DNA of 64,000 bases from an uncultured Bacteroidota bacterium (GCA_937924855.1 CALEYQ010000071.1:1-64000); one strand, 5' to 3'. Numbered from the stretch's first letter, positions 1 through 8,674 are shown. Notes: a model not told the origin generated them from the letters alone. Translations and numbers: made by a program.

Positions 1-88
1 CTTTAATTGTAAAATCCTGGTCATATACCAATTTTCGGTTTCTCATGCTTAAGTCCACACATTCTTTGTCCCATTGGGCTTTAACAAC
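1..88. repeat. 88-bp near-identical repeat, copy 1 (pairs with 3246-3333)
   Basis: Positions 1-88 match 3246-3333 at 87 of 88 bases; the only difference is C/T at position 56. Both copies lie at the same place in the two paralogous secreted-protein genes. Similarity drops sharply right after position 88, so this looks like recent duplication or gene conversion rather than uniform divergence. The left boundary is not visible because the window begins here. Confidence 0.9.
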
Positions 89-1378
89 ATACGATAGGCC
101 CAAAAGTCCCTGATAGCCGCTGAGAAATTTCTTTACGGGATGATTTAATAAATTCCCGGCATGGGCAGTTAATATATCATACACTTTTGGTTGCGAGTTA
201 TCGTCAAATTTGTAAAGGGGCATCCAGTTTAAAACTTCAGCCCAAAATATGTCAGATGGGGTTGGAGTGCTTGGGCAAGGATGATTGCCATCATAACCAC
301 AATTTGAACCCGAAACGGTGTTTCTAAAATGGATTCCCAAAGGGTCAGTGTAATAAATGTTTTTGGTTAATGCTCTTTTAAATTTACCCATATCATAATG
401 GGTGAAAAAAGGAGTACCATTTTCAAATGATTCAATGGGGAAAAATAAATCCATTGCGCCATGAGCCAAATCTTCCTGTAAATCAGGATCATTAATTGTT
501 TTGTTTCTCCAGCCTGCATGCATCCAGGAATAAGAAGCATTAAACCAATCTATAAGCACAGGTCTGCTCGGACCTCCTTGAATTTGTTGTAATCCATGAT
601 AATATTGACCAATAATATCTGCCTTTTGGATATATAAGTGGCGATCCGGGTCAAAACCAAAATTTGAATACAAGGGATTATATAAAAAATTTAATCCCAT
701 ATACAGGAGGGCGGAGGCATAAACAGAATTCCAGTTTAAGTGGCTTGCGCGGGTTGAGTTATAATCTTTTAAAAATCCAAGATTATTTTTCCATCGGTAA
801 GCATTTAAATAGGCAAGTGATTGTTCCACTCTATACCCTAACCACCATGCAAAATGAAAATAACTTTGGGTATTGGGAATGCCATAATCAGGCATACCAT
901 TCAATACAGGAGTTAATATAAGATTGTTAGTTTGATTTTGACCAATGGGCAAAGGTGAATTCCTTAAATGTGGATCTGACATCACAAGAAAAATAAATTT
1001 AGCCATGGGATATAAAAGGAGGCCATTCAGATAGGTGCTTTCACCACCAGATTGGATTTCAAGAGTCCATTTTGGGGGATGAGAATTGGGGGAATATGCT
1101 TGATCCTGACGATAGCGCTGACAAAGAATAGAATGGTTGATAAACTTTATCAGGTAGCCCTTGTCTTTTGTGGATTCATAAAGATTAATATATGAAAGCA
1201 ACAACCAGCTTGATCGGTCTGAGAATGTTAATTGGGAAAGGGAATCATAAGTAATTTCACTAGCCCGATAATTGGCTAAATTATTATAGTGGGAATAAAA
1301 GTCCTGACAATGGACTTGGTACCTAATGGACAATAACAAAACAAGAAAAGGAATAACCTTATTTAATTTAATATTCAT
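1..1378 (-). CDS. Secreted cassette protein, paralogue of 2710-4734 (3' end cut by window edge)
   Basis: An open frame begins with ATG at 1378 (N-terminus MNIKLNKVIPFLVLLLS, a signal peptide) and stays open for 459 codons to the window edge, so the C-terminus is missing. It resembles the 674-residue protein at 2710-4734: both contain the motif SHGAMDL (here AHGAMDLFF), the segment LTKNIYYTD, the segment WMPLYKFD, and KAQWDKECVDLSMRNRKLVY near the cut. By analogy it probably continues into a T9SS sorting domain outside the window. The ATG overlaps the TGA of the upstream lipoprotein gene by one base, so translation is probably coupled. The fold may be an alpha/alpha toroid, but I do not recognise an enzyme family and assign no activity. 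Confidence 0.8.
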   Translation of the reverse strand, partial: MNIKLNKVIPFLVLLLSIRYQVHCQDFYSHYNNLANYRASEITYDSLSQLTFSDRSSWLLLSYINLYESTKDKGYLIKFINHSILCQRYRQDQAYSPNSHPPKWTLEIQSGGESTYLNGLLLYPMAKFIFLVMSDPHLRNSPLPIGQNQTNNLILTPVLNGMPDYGIPNTQSYFHFAWWLGYRVEQSLAYLNAYRWKNNLGFLKDYNSTRASHLNWNSVYASALLYMGLNFLYNPLYSNFGFDPDRHLYIQKADIIGQYYHGLQQIQGGPSRPVLIDWFNASYSWMHAGWRNKTINDPDLQEDLAHGAMDLFFPIESFENGTPFFTHYDMGKFKRALTKNIYYTDPLGIHFRNTVSGSNCGYDGNHPCPSTPTPSDIFWAEVLNWMPLYKFDDNSQPKVYDILTAHAGNLLNHPVKKFLSGYQGLLGLSYVVKAQWDKECVDLSMRNRKLVYDQDFTIK

Positions 1379-2055
1379 CAATAAGTTATTTGGGTGAACA
1401 GGGTGTCACAGCATGGCAAAAGTGCAGAATCACGATAATTGGTAGTCTGGTTATTTTTTGTAACCGAATATACCATTGGAACCTTTACCCCGCCAAAATC
1501 TCTTGAAGGATAGGGCTGGGGGCCAATAATGGTTGTATCAACTGACATTCCAGGAACGCAATAGGTAGGCTGATAAAGAATAGAGTAGTAATCTGATATG
1601 CAAATCTGATCATTGTTATTAAAAGGGTTAATATTTTTCACATGATAGGATATCCAGGTTGGAAAGATAAAATATATGATTAAGTTATTTTCTTTTCCCA
1701 TTTTTATGAGTCTCCTTCCATCCGGGCGTCCACAGAATTTTCCATTTGCCACTCGGGCTCCATAACTATGTACCCCATATCGGTGGTTAGGATCAGTATC
1801 ACCTTTAACTTTAAAGGTTACGGATCCTTTTGAATCGGTTGTAAAGGTATCCAGTGGCTCATTTCCTGAAAACCAGCTGGTCATGTTTGTATCACGACTC
1901 AATACAATTTTTGCCCCGGGGATTGGTTCATGGGTGTAAAAATTCAATGCCAAAACACGAACCATTGCAAAAGGAACTCTTTGCTCAATTTTTTTACAAT
2001 TAGGCATTACCAGAGTAATCAATGCAAGCAGTAATATTTGTAAGGTTGTTTTCAA
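1378..2055 (-). CDS. Putative lipoprotein with carboxypeptidase-regulatory-like domain
   Basis: A 225-residue exported protein. The N-terminus is hydrophobic and followed by LVMPNC (Cys20), a plausible though atypical lipobox. Residues about 30-85 (motifs ALNFYTHEPIPGAKIVL and DSKGSVTFKV) look like a CarboxypepD_reg/Ig-like beta-sandwich that introduces conserved GA and D-x-x-G-x-V turns. The start is TTG at 2055, which overlaps the TGA of the upstream barrel gene (stop 2052-2054), so it is translationally coupled. The rest of the protein (about 90-225) contains several Cys and aromatic residues and is not recognised. It is the middle gene of cassette 1 in the left-end locus. Confidence 0.75.
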   Translation of the reverse strand: MKTTLQILLLALITLVMPNCKKIEQRVPFAMVRVLALNFYTHEPIPGAKIVLSRDTNMTSWFSGNEPLDTFTTDSKGSVTFKVKGDTDPNHRYGVHSYGARVANGKFCGRPDGRRLIKMGKENNLIIYFIFPTWISYHVKNINPFNNNDQICISDYYSILYQPTYCVPGMSVDTTIIGPQPYPSRDFGGVKVPMVYSVTKNNQTTNYRDSALLPCCDTLFTQITY

Positions 2056-2657
2056 TGCAATGCATAATTTAATCGGAGAAAACCAAAAGCCATGCGGTTA
2101 AAATAACTGAAAGTGGTTTTTTCTCCATTATTAATAAATGTCGTCGTAAAATGACTTGGCCCAATCCCCATTGCGTATGCAAATTTCATTTTCTTTAGGA
2201 ATTCTATTTCAAAGCCCAAACCTGTGGAAAGGGAAAAAATATGTCTTTTAGAAGTGAATTCCACGGAAGGAGCAAATGGAGAATAAGATTCCTGCTTTCC
2301 GGAATACTTATTCCTAACATACCAAATGCCCCCTTCGGCAAAAAATGACAAGAATTTTTTCCGGTAAAAATGATATTGATAAAAAGTGGCAATCCCCTTT
2401 GGAACGAAAGAATTTCCAATGATATCATCGGAATGATACCTTGAAAATTTTATGGCAGAAGCCCCAAAAGCAGAAATCATAAAGGTATGATCCGGATTTT
2501 TATAAAATAAGCCTGTAATCCCTCCGCCATACCCATTGGAATGCGAAGATAAGAGTCCCCCCACACCTAGGGAATAATGTATTCCACCGGTTGTGTCATG
2601 GGTAGCATAACCCAAACTACATCCAAATAACAAGAAAATTAAAAGGCACTTTTTCAC
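2052..2657 (-). CDS. Putative outer-membrane beta-barrel protein (cassette 1)
   Basis: A 201-residue protein with a signal peptide (MKKCLLIFLLFGCSLGYA) followed by alternating hydrophobic/polar segments rich in Gly and aromatic residues, ending in a short strand with aromatic residues, as expected for a small outer-membrane barrel. The start is GTG at 2657; its last two bases overlap the TGA of a 13-codon mini-frame (2654-2695). The same GTGA junction occurs at the start of the gene at 4731-5528. No clear sequence match is visible to that second barrel-like protein, although the position in the cassette is equivalent. The function is unknown. Confidence 0.7.
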   Translation of the reverse strand: MKKCLLIFLLFGCSLGYATHDTTGGIHYSLGVGGLLSSHSNGYGGGITGLFYKNPDHTFMISAFGASAIKFSRYHSDDIIGNSFVPKGIATFYQYHFYRKKFLSFFAEGGIWYVRNKYSGKQESYSPFAPSVEFTSKRHIFSLSTGLGFEIEFLKKMKFAYAMGIGPSHFTTTFINNGEKTTFSYFNRMAFGFLRLNYALH

Positions 2658-2692
2658 TTCCCCTCCAGTTTTTTCAATCGTTCTTCCAGTTG
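2654..2692 (-). repeat. 39-bp perfect repeat, copy 1 (pairs with 5525-5563)
   Basis: The 39 bases at 2654-2692 are identical to 5525-5563. On the minus strand they encode QLEERLKKLEGK plus the TGA stop and the overlapping GTG start of the next gene. In the second copy this is the genuine C-terminus of the fibre-like gene; here only the tail survives. Confidence 0.95.
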
Positions 2693-2695
2693 CAT
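2654..2695 (-). pseudogene. 13-codon remnant of a fibre-protein C-terminus (MQLEERLKKLEGK)
   Basis: Between the secreted-protein gene ending at 2710 and the barrel gene starting at 2657 is a tiny frame, ATG at 2695 to TGA at 2654, encoding MQLEERLKKLEGK. Its last 12 residues are identical to the coiled-coil C-terminus of the broken fibre gene at 5525-6945. It is best read as the remnant of a second copy of that gene left after duplication and deletion. It may still be translated and feed ribosomes into the GTG start it overlaps. Confidence 0.6.
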
Positions 2696-2709
2696 CGGAA
2701 ATATTGTCT

Positions 2710-4734
2710 TTATTTTTGAATTAAAATTTTACAACTTGCTCTTTCACCGGAACTGCTTACTCCGGAAAGGAAATACAGCCCTGTACTGAATTCTGATAAG
2801 TTTATTTCCATGGTTTGGCCTTCCTGAGCCGTAAATAGGAATACCCTGAGACCGCCGGAGTTAAACAGTTCGAAGGAAATAGTTTTATTTTCTGCCGAAG
2901 TTTGATTTGTTGAAACAAGGAAAATTCCGGAGCCCGGGTTCGGGTTAACGGAAATGGAAAAGAGGTCTTTGGTTGGAGAATTTTCCAATACCGGATTTCC
3001 GGGTACATCAGGATAAATGCGCAACTCATTTTCAGAACTGCAGTTTGAAGGAACATGCCTGGCTTTAAATTGGGAACCCTGTTTGGCTTTAAATCCGGGT
3101 TTAAGAATTATTCCTCCTCCGGCTTTCATATTGCAGGTTACTCCGGGCTCAATGGTAAAATCAGGAGTGTTTATGATGGGATCGGCAAAAGAGGCGGTGG
3201 AATTTAGGAGTGTATTGGGAACCGAGGGGTCAATCACCAGGCGTCCTTTAATTGTAAAATCCTGGTCATATACCAATTTTCGGTTTCTCATGCTTAAGTC
3301 TACACATTCTTTGTCCCATTGGGCTTTAACAACCTCTGAAAACCCAAGATAACTTTGGGCTCCGCTTAGGAATCGAGTTGTGGGATTTTGAATAAGGCCG
3401 ATTGTATGATTCATCAGGATATCGTAAACCTTTGGAGAGGAAGAGTTGTCAAATTTATAAAGTGGCATCCAATCCAGCACTTCACCCCAAAATAAATCAG
3501 GAGGACAATTTTGCGTACAATTGGAATTTGCGATTTGATTATTTGCCCCATTAACGGCATTGTGAAAATGGCCACCGGTATTATCGGTGTAATATATATT
3601 TTTGGTTAAGGTATTTCGGAACCTTTCCATTTCTGTGAGTGTGAAATAAGGAGTGCAATTGTTGCATGGTGCCAGTTGCGCCTCATAGCAGGCTCTTACA
3701 AACCATAAATCCATAGCGCCATGAGATACATCTTCAACAAATTCAGTATAATTTGAAATTTTTGGTTGGGGGTTGAAAGGGTGTAAAACGCAATTTTCTT
3801 TTACTATTCCCCACCCGGAATGAAACCAAAAATAGGAGTTATTATTATTGTTCATAAGTCTTAATACAGGATGATTGTAGGTTGCACATCCAGATAAATT
3901 GCAATTGCACCCATCAATCAAGTTAATCGAACTTTTATGTAAGCCAGCAATAATTTGAGACTTCGCAAGGTGAATACTTCTTAAATTACCATGGCCAAAG
4001 TCTGAATTTGTTTCTCCCATTAAAAGTAATGCAGCGGCAAATGGAGAGTTAAAGTTCATTGCTGTCCCGCAAGTCCTTTTTCCGCCTTCATTACACTCCT
4101 CCCTGATATGCCCCTTAATCCCGAAATTGTCATCCCAGTAATTGTTGAGGATAAATAAAATGGATTGCTCGACCCTTTTTCCTAGCCATTTTGCAAAGTC
4201 ACCAAAAGTAATAATTGATGGATTTACTTGAAATTGATCCAATAAATTTTGTGATATTAATGTTACAGAATTGTTTTGGCCGCTTGGTAACGGAGATGAA
4301 TACAAACTTAAGCTTGGTTCCTTATGAACAATATATACATACTTTGCCATTGAAAAAAGTAGCATGCTGTTAAAGTACAATGGTTCTGAATCTGGATCGT
4401 GATCCACCAAGTCACATAAGTCATCATTTTTGTTTACCCATAAAGGCTCACTACCAGTCCCCCTTGTATCATGCCGGTTTTTTTGGATTATTAAAACGAG
4501 GTTAATAAATTTAACAAGGTATGCCTTGTCTTTATTGGTTTCAAACATATTTAAAAGACCGATTAAGTTCCAGGAATTTATGTTTCCTATGTTATAGCAA
4601 TTTTGAGGGTCATTTGATATTTGAATAGAGGAAAAATAATTAGGATACAAGTTATCATAATGATTTTTTAAGGGAACCTGGCCAGAAGAAATAAAAATTG
4701 GCCAAGAAAATATCATTGCAATAATGATCTTCAT
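2710..4734 (-). CDS. Secreted T9SS-sorted protein, paralogue of 1-1378
   Basis: A 674-residue exported protein. It has a signal peptide (about 1-19), a large helical N-terminal region (about 20-490) with motifs SHGAMDLWFVR and YFWFHSGWG, a short beta region with the PGFKAKQGSQFKA motif common in Bacteroidota surface proteins (about 510-575), and a C-terminal T9SS sorting domain (about 590-674: NPNPGSG near its start, GLYFLSG, final KILIQK). It is therefore probably carried across the outer membrane and anchored or released. It overlaps the upstream barrel gene by 4 bp (ATGA at 4731-4734). The catalytic role is unknown; a polysaccharide-active toroid is possible but unproven. Confidence 0.8.
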   Translation of the reverse strand: MKIIIAMIFSWPIFISSGQVPLKNHYDNLYPNYFSSIQISNDPQNCYNIGNINSWNLIGLLNMFETNKDKAYLVKFINLVLIIQKNRHDTRGTGSEPLWVNKNDDLCDLVDHDPDSEPLYFNSMLLFSMAKYVYIVHKEPSLSLYSSPLPSGQNNSVTLISQNLLDQFQVNPSIITFGDFAKWLGKRVEQSILFILNNYWDDNFGIKGHIREECNEGGKRTCGTAMNFNSPFAAALLLMGETNSDFGHGNLRSIHLAKSQIIAGLHKSSINLIDGCNCNLSGCATYNHPVLRLMNNNNNSYFWFHSGWGIVKENCVLHPFNPQPKISNYTEFVEDVSHGAMDLWFVRACYEAQLAPCNNCTPYFTLTEMERFRNTLTKNIYYTDNTGGHFHNAVNGANNQIANSNCTQNCPPDLFWGEVLDWMPLYKFDNSSSPKVYDILMNHTIGLIQNPTTRFLSGAQSYLGFSEVVKAQWDKECVDLSMRNRKLVYDQDFTIKGRLVIDPSVPNTLLNSTASFADPIINTPDFTIEPGVTCNMKAGGGIILKPGFKAKQGSQFKARHVPSNCSSENELRIYPDVPGNPVLENSPTKDLFSISVNPNPGSGIFLVSTNQTSAENKTISFELFNSGGLRVFLFTAQEGQTMEINLSEFSTGLYFLSGVSSSGERASCKILIQK
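3246..3333. repeat. 88-bp near-identical repeat, copy 2 (pairs with 1-88)
   Basis: This is the second copy of the 87/88-identical segment. It lies inside the secreted-protein gene and encodes the conserved segment around WDKECVDLSMRNRK. Confidence 0.9.
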
Positions 4735-5528
4735 ACTTTTCGTTTTAATTTCAAAAAAGCGCCAATTTTTAATGTTTGGAAACGGGAATTTTCAGTCGTC
4801 ATAAATGATAAAAAAAAGGAAGGATAAATCCTCGATTCAAATATATACTCAGCACTAAGTCTAATTCCATATCCAATGGGGCCCGGGAATTCGCTCCGGC
4901 CAAAGGAATTTTTTGGTTGATTTATTAAACCGTTATATTGTTTAATGTGATAATTGCTAAGGAAAATTAAATCTATGGAGGGAATGAGGGAGACATATAG
5001 CTTTCCGAAATCCTTTCCGAATTCAACCCCAGTTTTAAAACCAAATAGATAATAATTCGAAAATTCCGTATCAATTGTATAAGTCCTGGGCGGGAATGAG
5101 GTTGTTCCTTCTATTTCCCAGTTTTCTGAAGTTTTTGTTCTGTATGTAGTTAAAAGTAAGCCCAGGTTAAGACCTTTTAATTTCCAAAGTAATTGAGCTC
5201 CTAATTCAAAATGGCTGCCCAATGAACTTTCATAATCTTTTAAGGTTTGGTCCCCGATAAGATTGGGTTTTTTTGGAATTCTTCTTGCTGCTCCGAATCC
5301 TATAAGGAAATTAAGTTTGAATTGATTTGAATCGGCTGAAACAAAGGACGTGGGGAATAATTTTTGTTTGGTTTCCTTTTCTTCCTGAAAGGATGTTGAA
5401 CAAAGGTGGGCCTTAGTTGGATTCCTGAGCGGCAATGTCGCAGTGGAATAATGACTAAAATATGGGCTTGATTGAGCGGGAATCATACTGGTCAAAGAAA
5501 ATATTGAAACAAGAATTAATCTCCTCAC
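4731..5528 (-). CDS. Putative outer-membrane protein (cassette 2)
   Basis: A 265-residue protein with a signal peptide (MRRLILVSIFSLTSMIPAQ) and then alternating amphipathic segments (for example FKLNFLIGFGAARR, FELGAQLLWKL, YYLFGFKTGVEFG, GYGIRLSAEYIF), consistent with a beta-barrel. The start is GTG at 5528, overlapping the TGA of the broken fibre gene (5525-5527); the same junction is found at 2654-2657. Its own stop overlaps the ATG of the secreted-protein gene at 4734, so fibre, barrel and secreted protein form one minus-strand operon. No family is recognised. Confidence 0.7.
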   Translation of the reverse strand: MRRLILVSIFSLTSMIPAQSSPYFSHYSTATLPLRNPTKAHLCSTSFQEEKETKQKLFPTSFVSADSNQFKLNFLIGFGAARRIPKKPNLIGDQTLKDYESSLGSHFELGAQLLWKLKGLNLGLLLTTYRTKTSENWEIEGTTSFPPRTYTIDTEFSNYYLFGFKTGVEFGKDFGKLYVSLIPSIDLIFLSNYHIKQYNGLINQPKNSFGRSEFPGPIGYGIRLSAEYIFESRIYPSFFLSFMTTENSRFQTLKIGAFLKLKRKV

Positions 5529-5563
5529 TTCCCCTCCAGTTTTTTCAATCGTTCTTCCAGTTG
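5525..5563 (-). repeat. 39-bp perfect repeat, copy 2 (pairs with 2654-2692)
   Basis: This is the parental-looking copy, because here the repeat is continuous with the coiled-coil C-terminus of the fibre gene. Confidence 0.95.
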
Positions 5564-6900
5564 TAAAACATATAAAGTCAGTTCTTCGTTTTGTTTTTGG
5601 AGCAGGGTAATAGTTTCGCTTACAGAAATACCTTTTCTTTCATTTCGTTCGCGGAAGGAACGCCCGGCAAATGTTTATTGGCTTTGATAAAAGCCCGCAA
5701 ATCCTCAAAACTTAGCAGGGGATAGGTGGCATCAAAGACATAATCCGGCCAGTCGCCCCGTAATTTTACTTCAATTTCCTCGGCAATAATGGTTCCTTTT
5801 ACGGCCAGCTTATACTGAGACCCGTTCGGAATGTCGGTAGTTCCAATGCAGACAATTCCGGTCGTACCCGGTCCTGATGAAGGTCCAACAAACAAAGTGG
5901 GAATATCACTGTTAAATCCTACCATCATCGTATTGGTTTTGGTGTTTATCAACCTTTGGCTCGAACTTATTCCTATGCCTATGCAAACGGTATTATTGGT
6001 AAATGCAGAAACCCAATTCCCGGCCGCAAAAGAGTTGTCCCCAAGTGAACTTGCACGCCCAAGGGCCGTTGAAAATGCACCTTTTGCAGTTCCCCCGCTT
6101 ATTCCTATACCCTTGAATGTTGCGTTTTGCTCAGCCCAAATTCGGTTAAATTAGGTATTGAAATAAAATGTGCTGTCACCAAAGCGTATTAAACTATCCC
6201 CGGGGGCAGGAACTATCCTGGGAGTAAATATCTTTTGGGTTGAAACAAATTCATTGGCGGTAAGTGTCCCGGATATCTTTCCATCCCCATCCAGTTTTAA
6301 TTTTTCAGGGCCTGTTCCCGGCGAGGTCCCAATGTCAAGATTTTCTGAAAATTTACCTTTTCCTACCACCACCGTGTCGCTTCGCACTAAATCAGAAACT
6401 ACAATGCGGGATGTAATGGTTGTGCCCGTAACCAATAAGTTTCCATCCACATGTAATTTCTCAGTTGGGTTTTGGGTTCCAATGCCCACATTTCCAAGAG
6501 ATGTATTATAAATTCCTCCATAGCTTATTGTCCAGCCGCCCAATTGGGAAATGCTGGAAAAAGTTCCGGCTCCGGTTAACACCTGGTTCGGATCGTTTGG
6601 AAAAATTAAAGGAGAAATTTCACCGAAATTGTTAAAGCTTATGATCCCGGTTCCTGCCTGAGAAAAGGCGGGAAATGATATGGAACCCATTCCGGAAACT
6701 ATCATCCGGCTTTGATTGTTGGTTTTAAAATGCAAGGCTTCGTTATTGGCAGAACCTAAAAAGTCGCCCGGACTAACAATGTTTCCGTCTTTTTTCCAAT
6801 TTGAGGATGCATTCTGGGAAAATGAAAGTCCTGAAAATAATAACGAAAACAAAAGGATAAATATTTTGTATTGTTTTACAAAACAATTGATATTACGCTC

Positions 6901-6935
6901 TGATAGCCTGATAGCCTGATAGCCTGATAGCCTGA
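6901..6935. repeat. Four tandem copies of 8-bp unit TGATAGCC at gene start
   Basis: TGATAGCC is repeated four times at 6901-6932 and followed by TGA. The tract lies between the only good ATG (6945, minus strand) and the signal peptide of the fibre gene. The unit is not a multiple of three, so gain or loss of one unit would shift the frame between start codon and signal peptide. This is the classic arrangement of a phase-variable contingency locus. Confidence 0.85.
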
Positions 6936-7042
6936 AATTATCCATGGGTTTATTTTTGGAATAACCAAATTAGAAAAGGAAATTCAAATTTGCAAGCTTT
7001 GGTTTTAATTTAAAACCATTACGGGTTTAAACCTAATTACCT

Positions 7043-7050
7043 TATATTAG
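7043..7050 (+). promoter_or_regulatory. Candidate -7 box TATATTAG
   Basis: TATATTAG differs by one base from the Bacteroidota -7 consensus TAnnTTTG and lies 21 bases before the ATG of the CotH-like gene. No convincing -33 TTTG was found. Confidence 0.35.
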
Positions 7051-7071
7051 TCAAACAGAAAATCTAAATTC

Positions 7072-8655
7072 ATGCTTAAGCGCCTCATTTTTACGCTCTT
7101 GCTCTCGGTTCCCACCGTAATAATGGCTCAGATTCCCGATTCCTCGCACCTGCCCCTGGTTTACATTAATACGAACTTCCAGTCCATACCCAACGAACCC
7201 AAAGTGATGGCCGATATGCGGGCACTCGATAATGGCTACAACCAGTACAACCACATTACCGATACCAACTTTGTGTACAATGGAAAGGCCGGCATTGAAC
7301 GAAGAGGCTCCATTTCCCAACTCTGGGCCCAGAAAAGTTATGCCCTCGAAACCCGAAACCCGGATTCTACCGCCCGTGATGTGCCGCTGCTCGGTATGCC
7401 TCCCGAAAACGATTGGGTGCTCTACGCCCCCTACGATGATCACAGCCTCATGCGAAATGTTATCAGCTATGAAATAGGAAGAGCCATGGGCTATTGGGCC
7501 CCACGAACTAAATATTGCGAATTTATCCTCAATACCGCCTGGCCCGATTACCGCGGTATTTACATAGTAATGGAAAAAATAAAAAGGGATTCGAACCGGG
7601 TAAGAATTTCAAAGCTGAAACCCAATGAAAACTCCGGCGATGACCTTACCGGAGGCTATATTATTTCAATCGATAAAAATATCTGGGCACAGGACAGCGG
7701 GTGGACTACCCCCAACCCGCCGGGAGTTTTTATCAAATATGTTTATCCTAAGGCCGAAGAAATTACTCCCCAACAAAAAAATTACATCCGTACCTATGTG
7801 GATAGTTTTGAAAACGCCCTCCTGGCTCCCAACTGGGCACACTATACCCAAGGCTATCGCAAGTACATTGAGCCGAACTCCTTCATCGATTTTTTCATCA
7901 TTCAGGAACTGAGCAAAAACATCGACGCTTTTAAACGAAGCGGCTATATGTATAAAGATAAATACAGTAAAGGAGGCAGACTCCGGGCCGGACCATTCTG
8001 GGATTTTAATTCGGCCTGGGGGAATCCGAAACTCTGCGGCTTCGATACTGTCGGCGGATGGGCCCACCAGATGACCTGCTGGGTAAACTCCTCCTATCCC
8101 GTTCCTTTCTGGTGGAATAAAATGCTCCAGGACTCTGTTTTTACCCGCGACCTGAAATGCCGCTGGATCACACTGCGCGCCGGAATTCTGGATACTTCAG
8201 TGCTGTTCCAGAAAATAGACAGCATAAAAAATTATATTGGTCCCGCCGCCGGCCGTCACTTTTCGCGCTGGCAGCTGGGTGGAACTTTTCAAGGCGATAT
8301 AGATACTTTAAAAATGTTTATCCGGGGTCGCATTGCCTGGCTCGATGCTAAGATGCCCGGTAATTGTTGGAACCTTAATACTCCGGGAAATCCGGAAGAA
8401 AATCTTCAGGTTAATTTTTACCCGAATCCGTTCTCCGGCGAAATTTTTATGGAACAGGGTCAATCAATTTTCGGACAAACCGATATCCAAATTATCGATG
8501 CCCTGGGTAAGATTGTTTTTTCCACCCGGTTTAATCCCGGGACGGAAGGAAATAAAATCCGCATTCCTGCTGAAAACCTGTCTGCCGGAATTTATTTTGC
8601 AATGGTCCGCAATGGGGAAAATGTAATCAGCCGGAAGCTGGTTAAAACCTTTTAG
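7072..8655 (+). CDS. CotH-family protein with T9SS sorting domain
   Basis: A 527-residue secreted protein. It has a signal peptide (MLKRLIFTLLLSVPTVIMAQ), then a CotH domain (about 25-420) with characteristic segments IERRGSISQLWAQKSYALE, GMPPENDWVLYAPY, DHSLMRNVISYEIGR, YRGIYIVMEKIKRD and GPFWDFNSAWGN, then a C-terminal T9SS domain (about 445-527; FYPNPFSGEIFM to SRKLVKTF). CotH of spore-formers is an atypical protein kinase, and bacterial members outside Firmicutes are often extracellular and linked to surface or carbohydrate proteins; the role here is not known. The paralogue at 47921-49525 shares the whole architecture. It is a single gene, divergent from the left-end locus. Confidence 0.9.
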   Translation: MLKRLIFTLLLSVPTVIMAQIPDSSHLPLVYINTNFQSIPNEPKVMADMRALDNGYNQYNHITDTNFVYNGKAGIERRGSISQLWAQKSYALETRNPDSTARDVPLLGMPPENDWVLYAPYDDHSLMRNVISYEIGRAMGYWAPRTKYCEFILNTAWPDYRGIYIVMEKIKRDSNRVRISKLKPNENSGDDLTGGYIISIDKNIWAQDSGWTTPNPPGVFIKYVYPKAEEITPQQKNYIRTYVDSFENALLAPNWAHYTQGYRKYIEPNSFIDFFIIQELSKNIDAFKRSGYMYKDKYSKGGRLRAGPFWDFNSAWGNPKLCGFDTVGGWAHQMTCWVNSSYPVPFWWNKMLQDSVFTRDLKCRWITLRAGILDTSVLFQKIDSIKNYIGPAAGRHFSRWQLGGTFQGDIDTLKMFIRGRIAWLDAKMPGNCWNLNTPGNPEENLQVNFYPNPFSGEIFMEQGQSIFGQTDIQIIDALGKIVFSTRFNPGTEGNKIRIPAENLSAGIYFAMVRNGENVISRKLVKTF

Positions 8656-8674
8656 GACTTGCCCTGAATTTTTT

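Larger units (their letters stand above)
5525..6945 (-). pseudogene. Broken trimeric-fibre/adhesin-like surface protein gene
   Basis: Three consecutive pieces read as one protein. Piece 1 (6945-6154) has a signal-peptide-like stretch (IFILLFSLLFSGLSFSQ) and the family segment GNVGIGTQNPTEKLHVDGN. It stops at TAA (6151-6153), but the same frame continues with FNRIWAEQNATFKGIGISGG and YadA-head-like repeats (ALGRASSLGDNSFAAGN), then NTMMVGFNSDIPTLFVG and NKHLPGVPSANEMKEK. A one-base loss in the A-run at about 5633-5636 then shifts the frame; in the neighbouring frame it resumes with GISVSETITLLQKQNEEL and the coiled coil QLEERLKKLEGK, stopping at 5525. One nonsense and one frameshift mutation therefore separate it from a normal fibre of about 470 residues. 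Sequencing error could explain either lesion, but less easily both. Confidence 0.8.
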
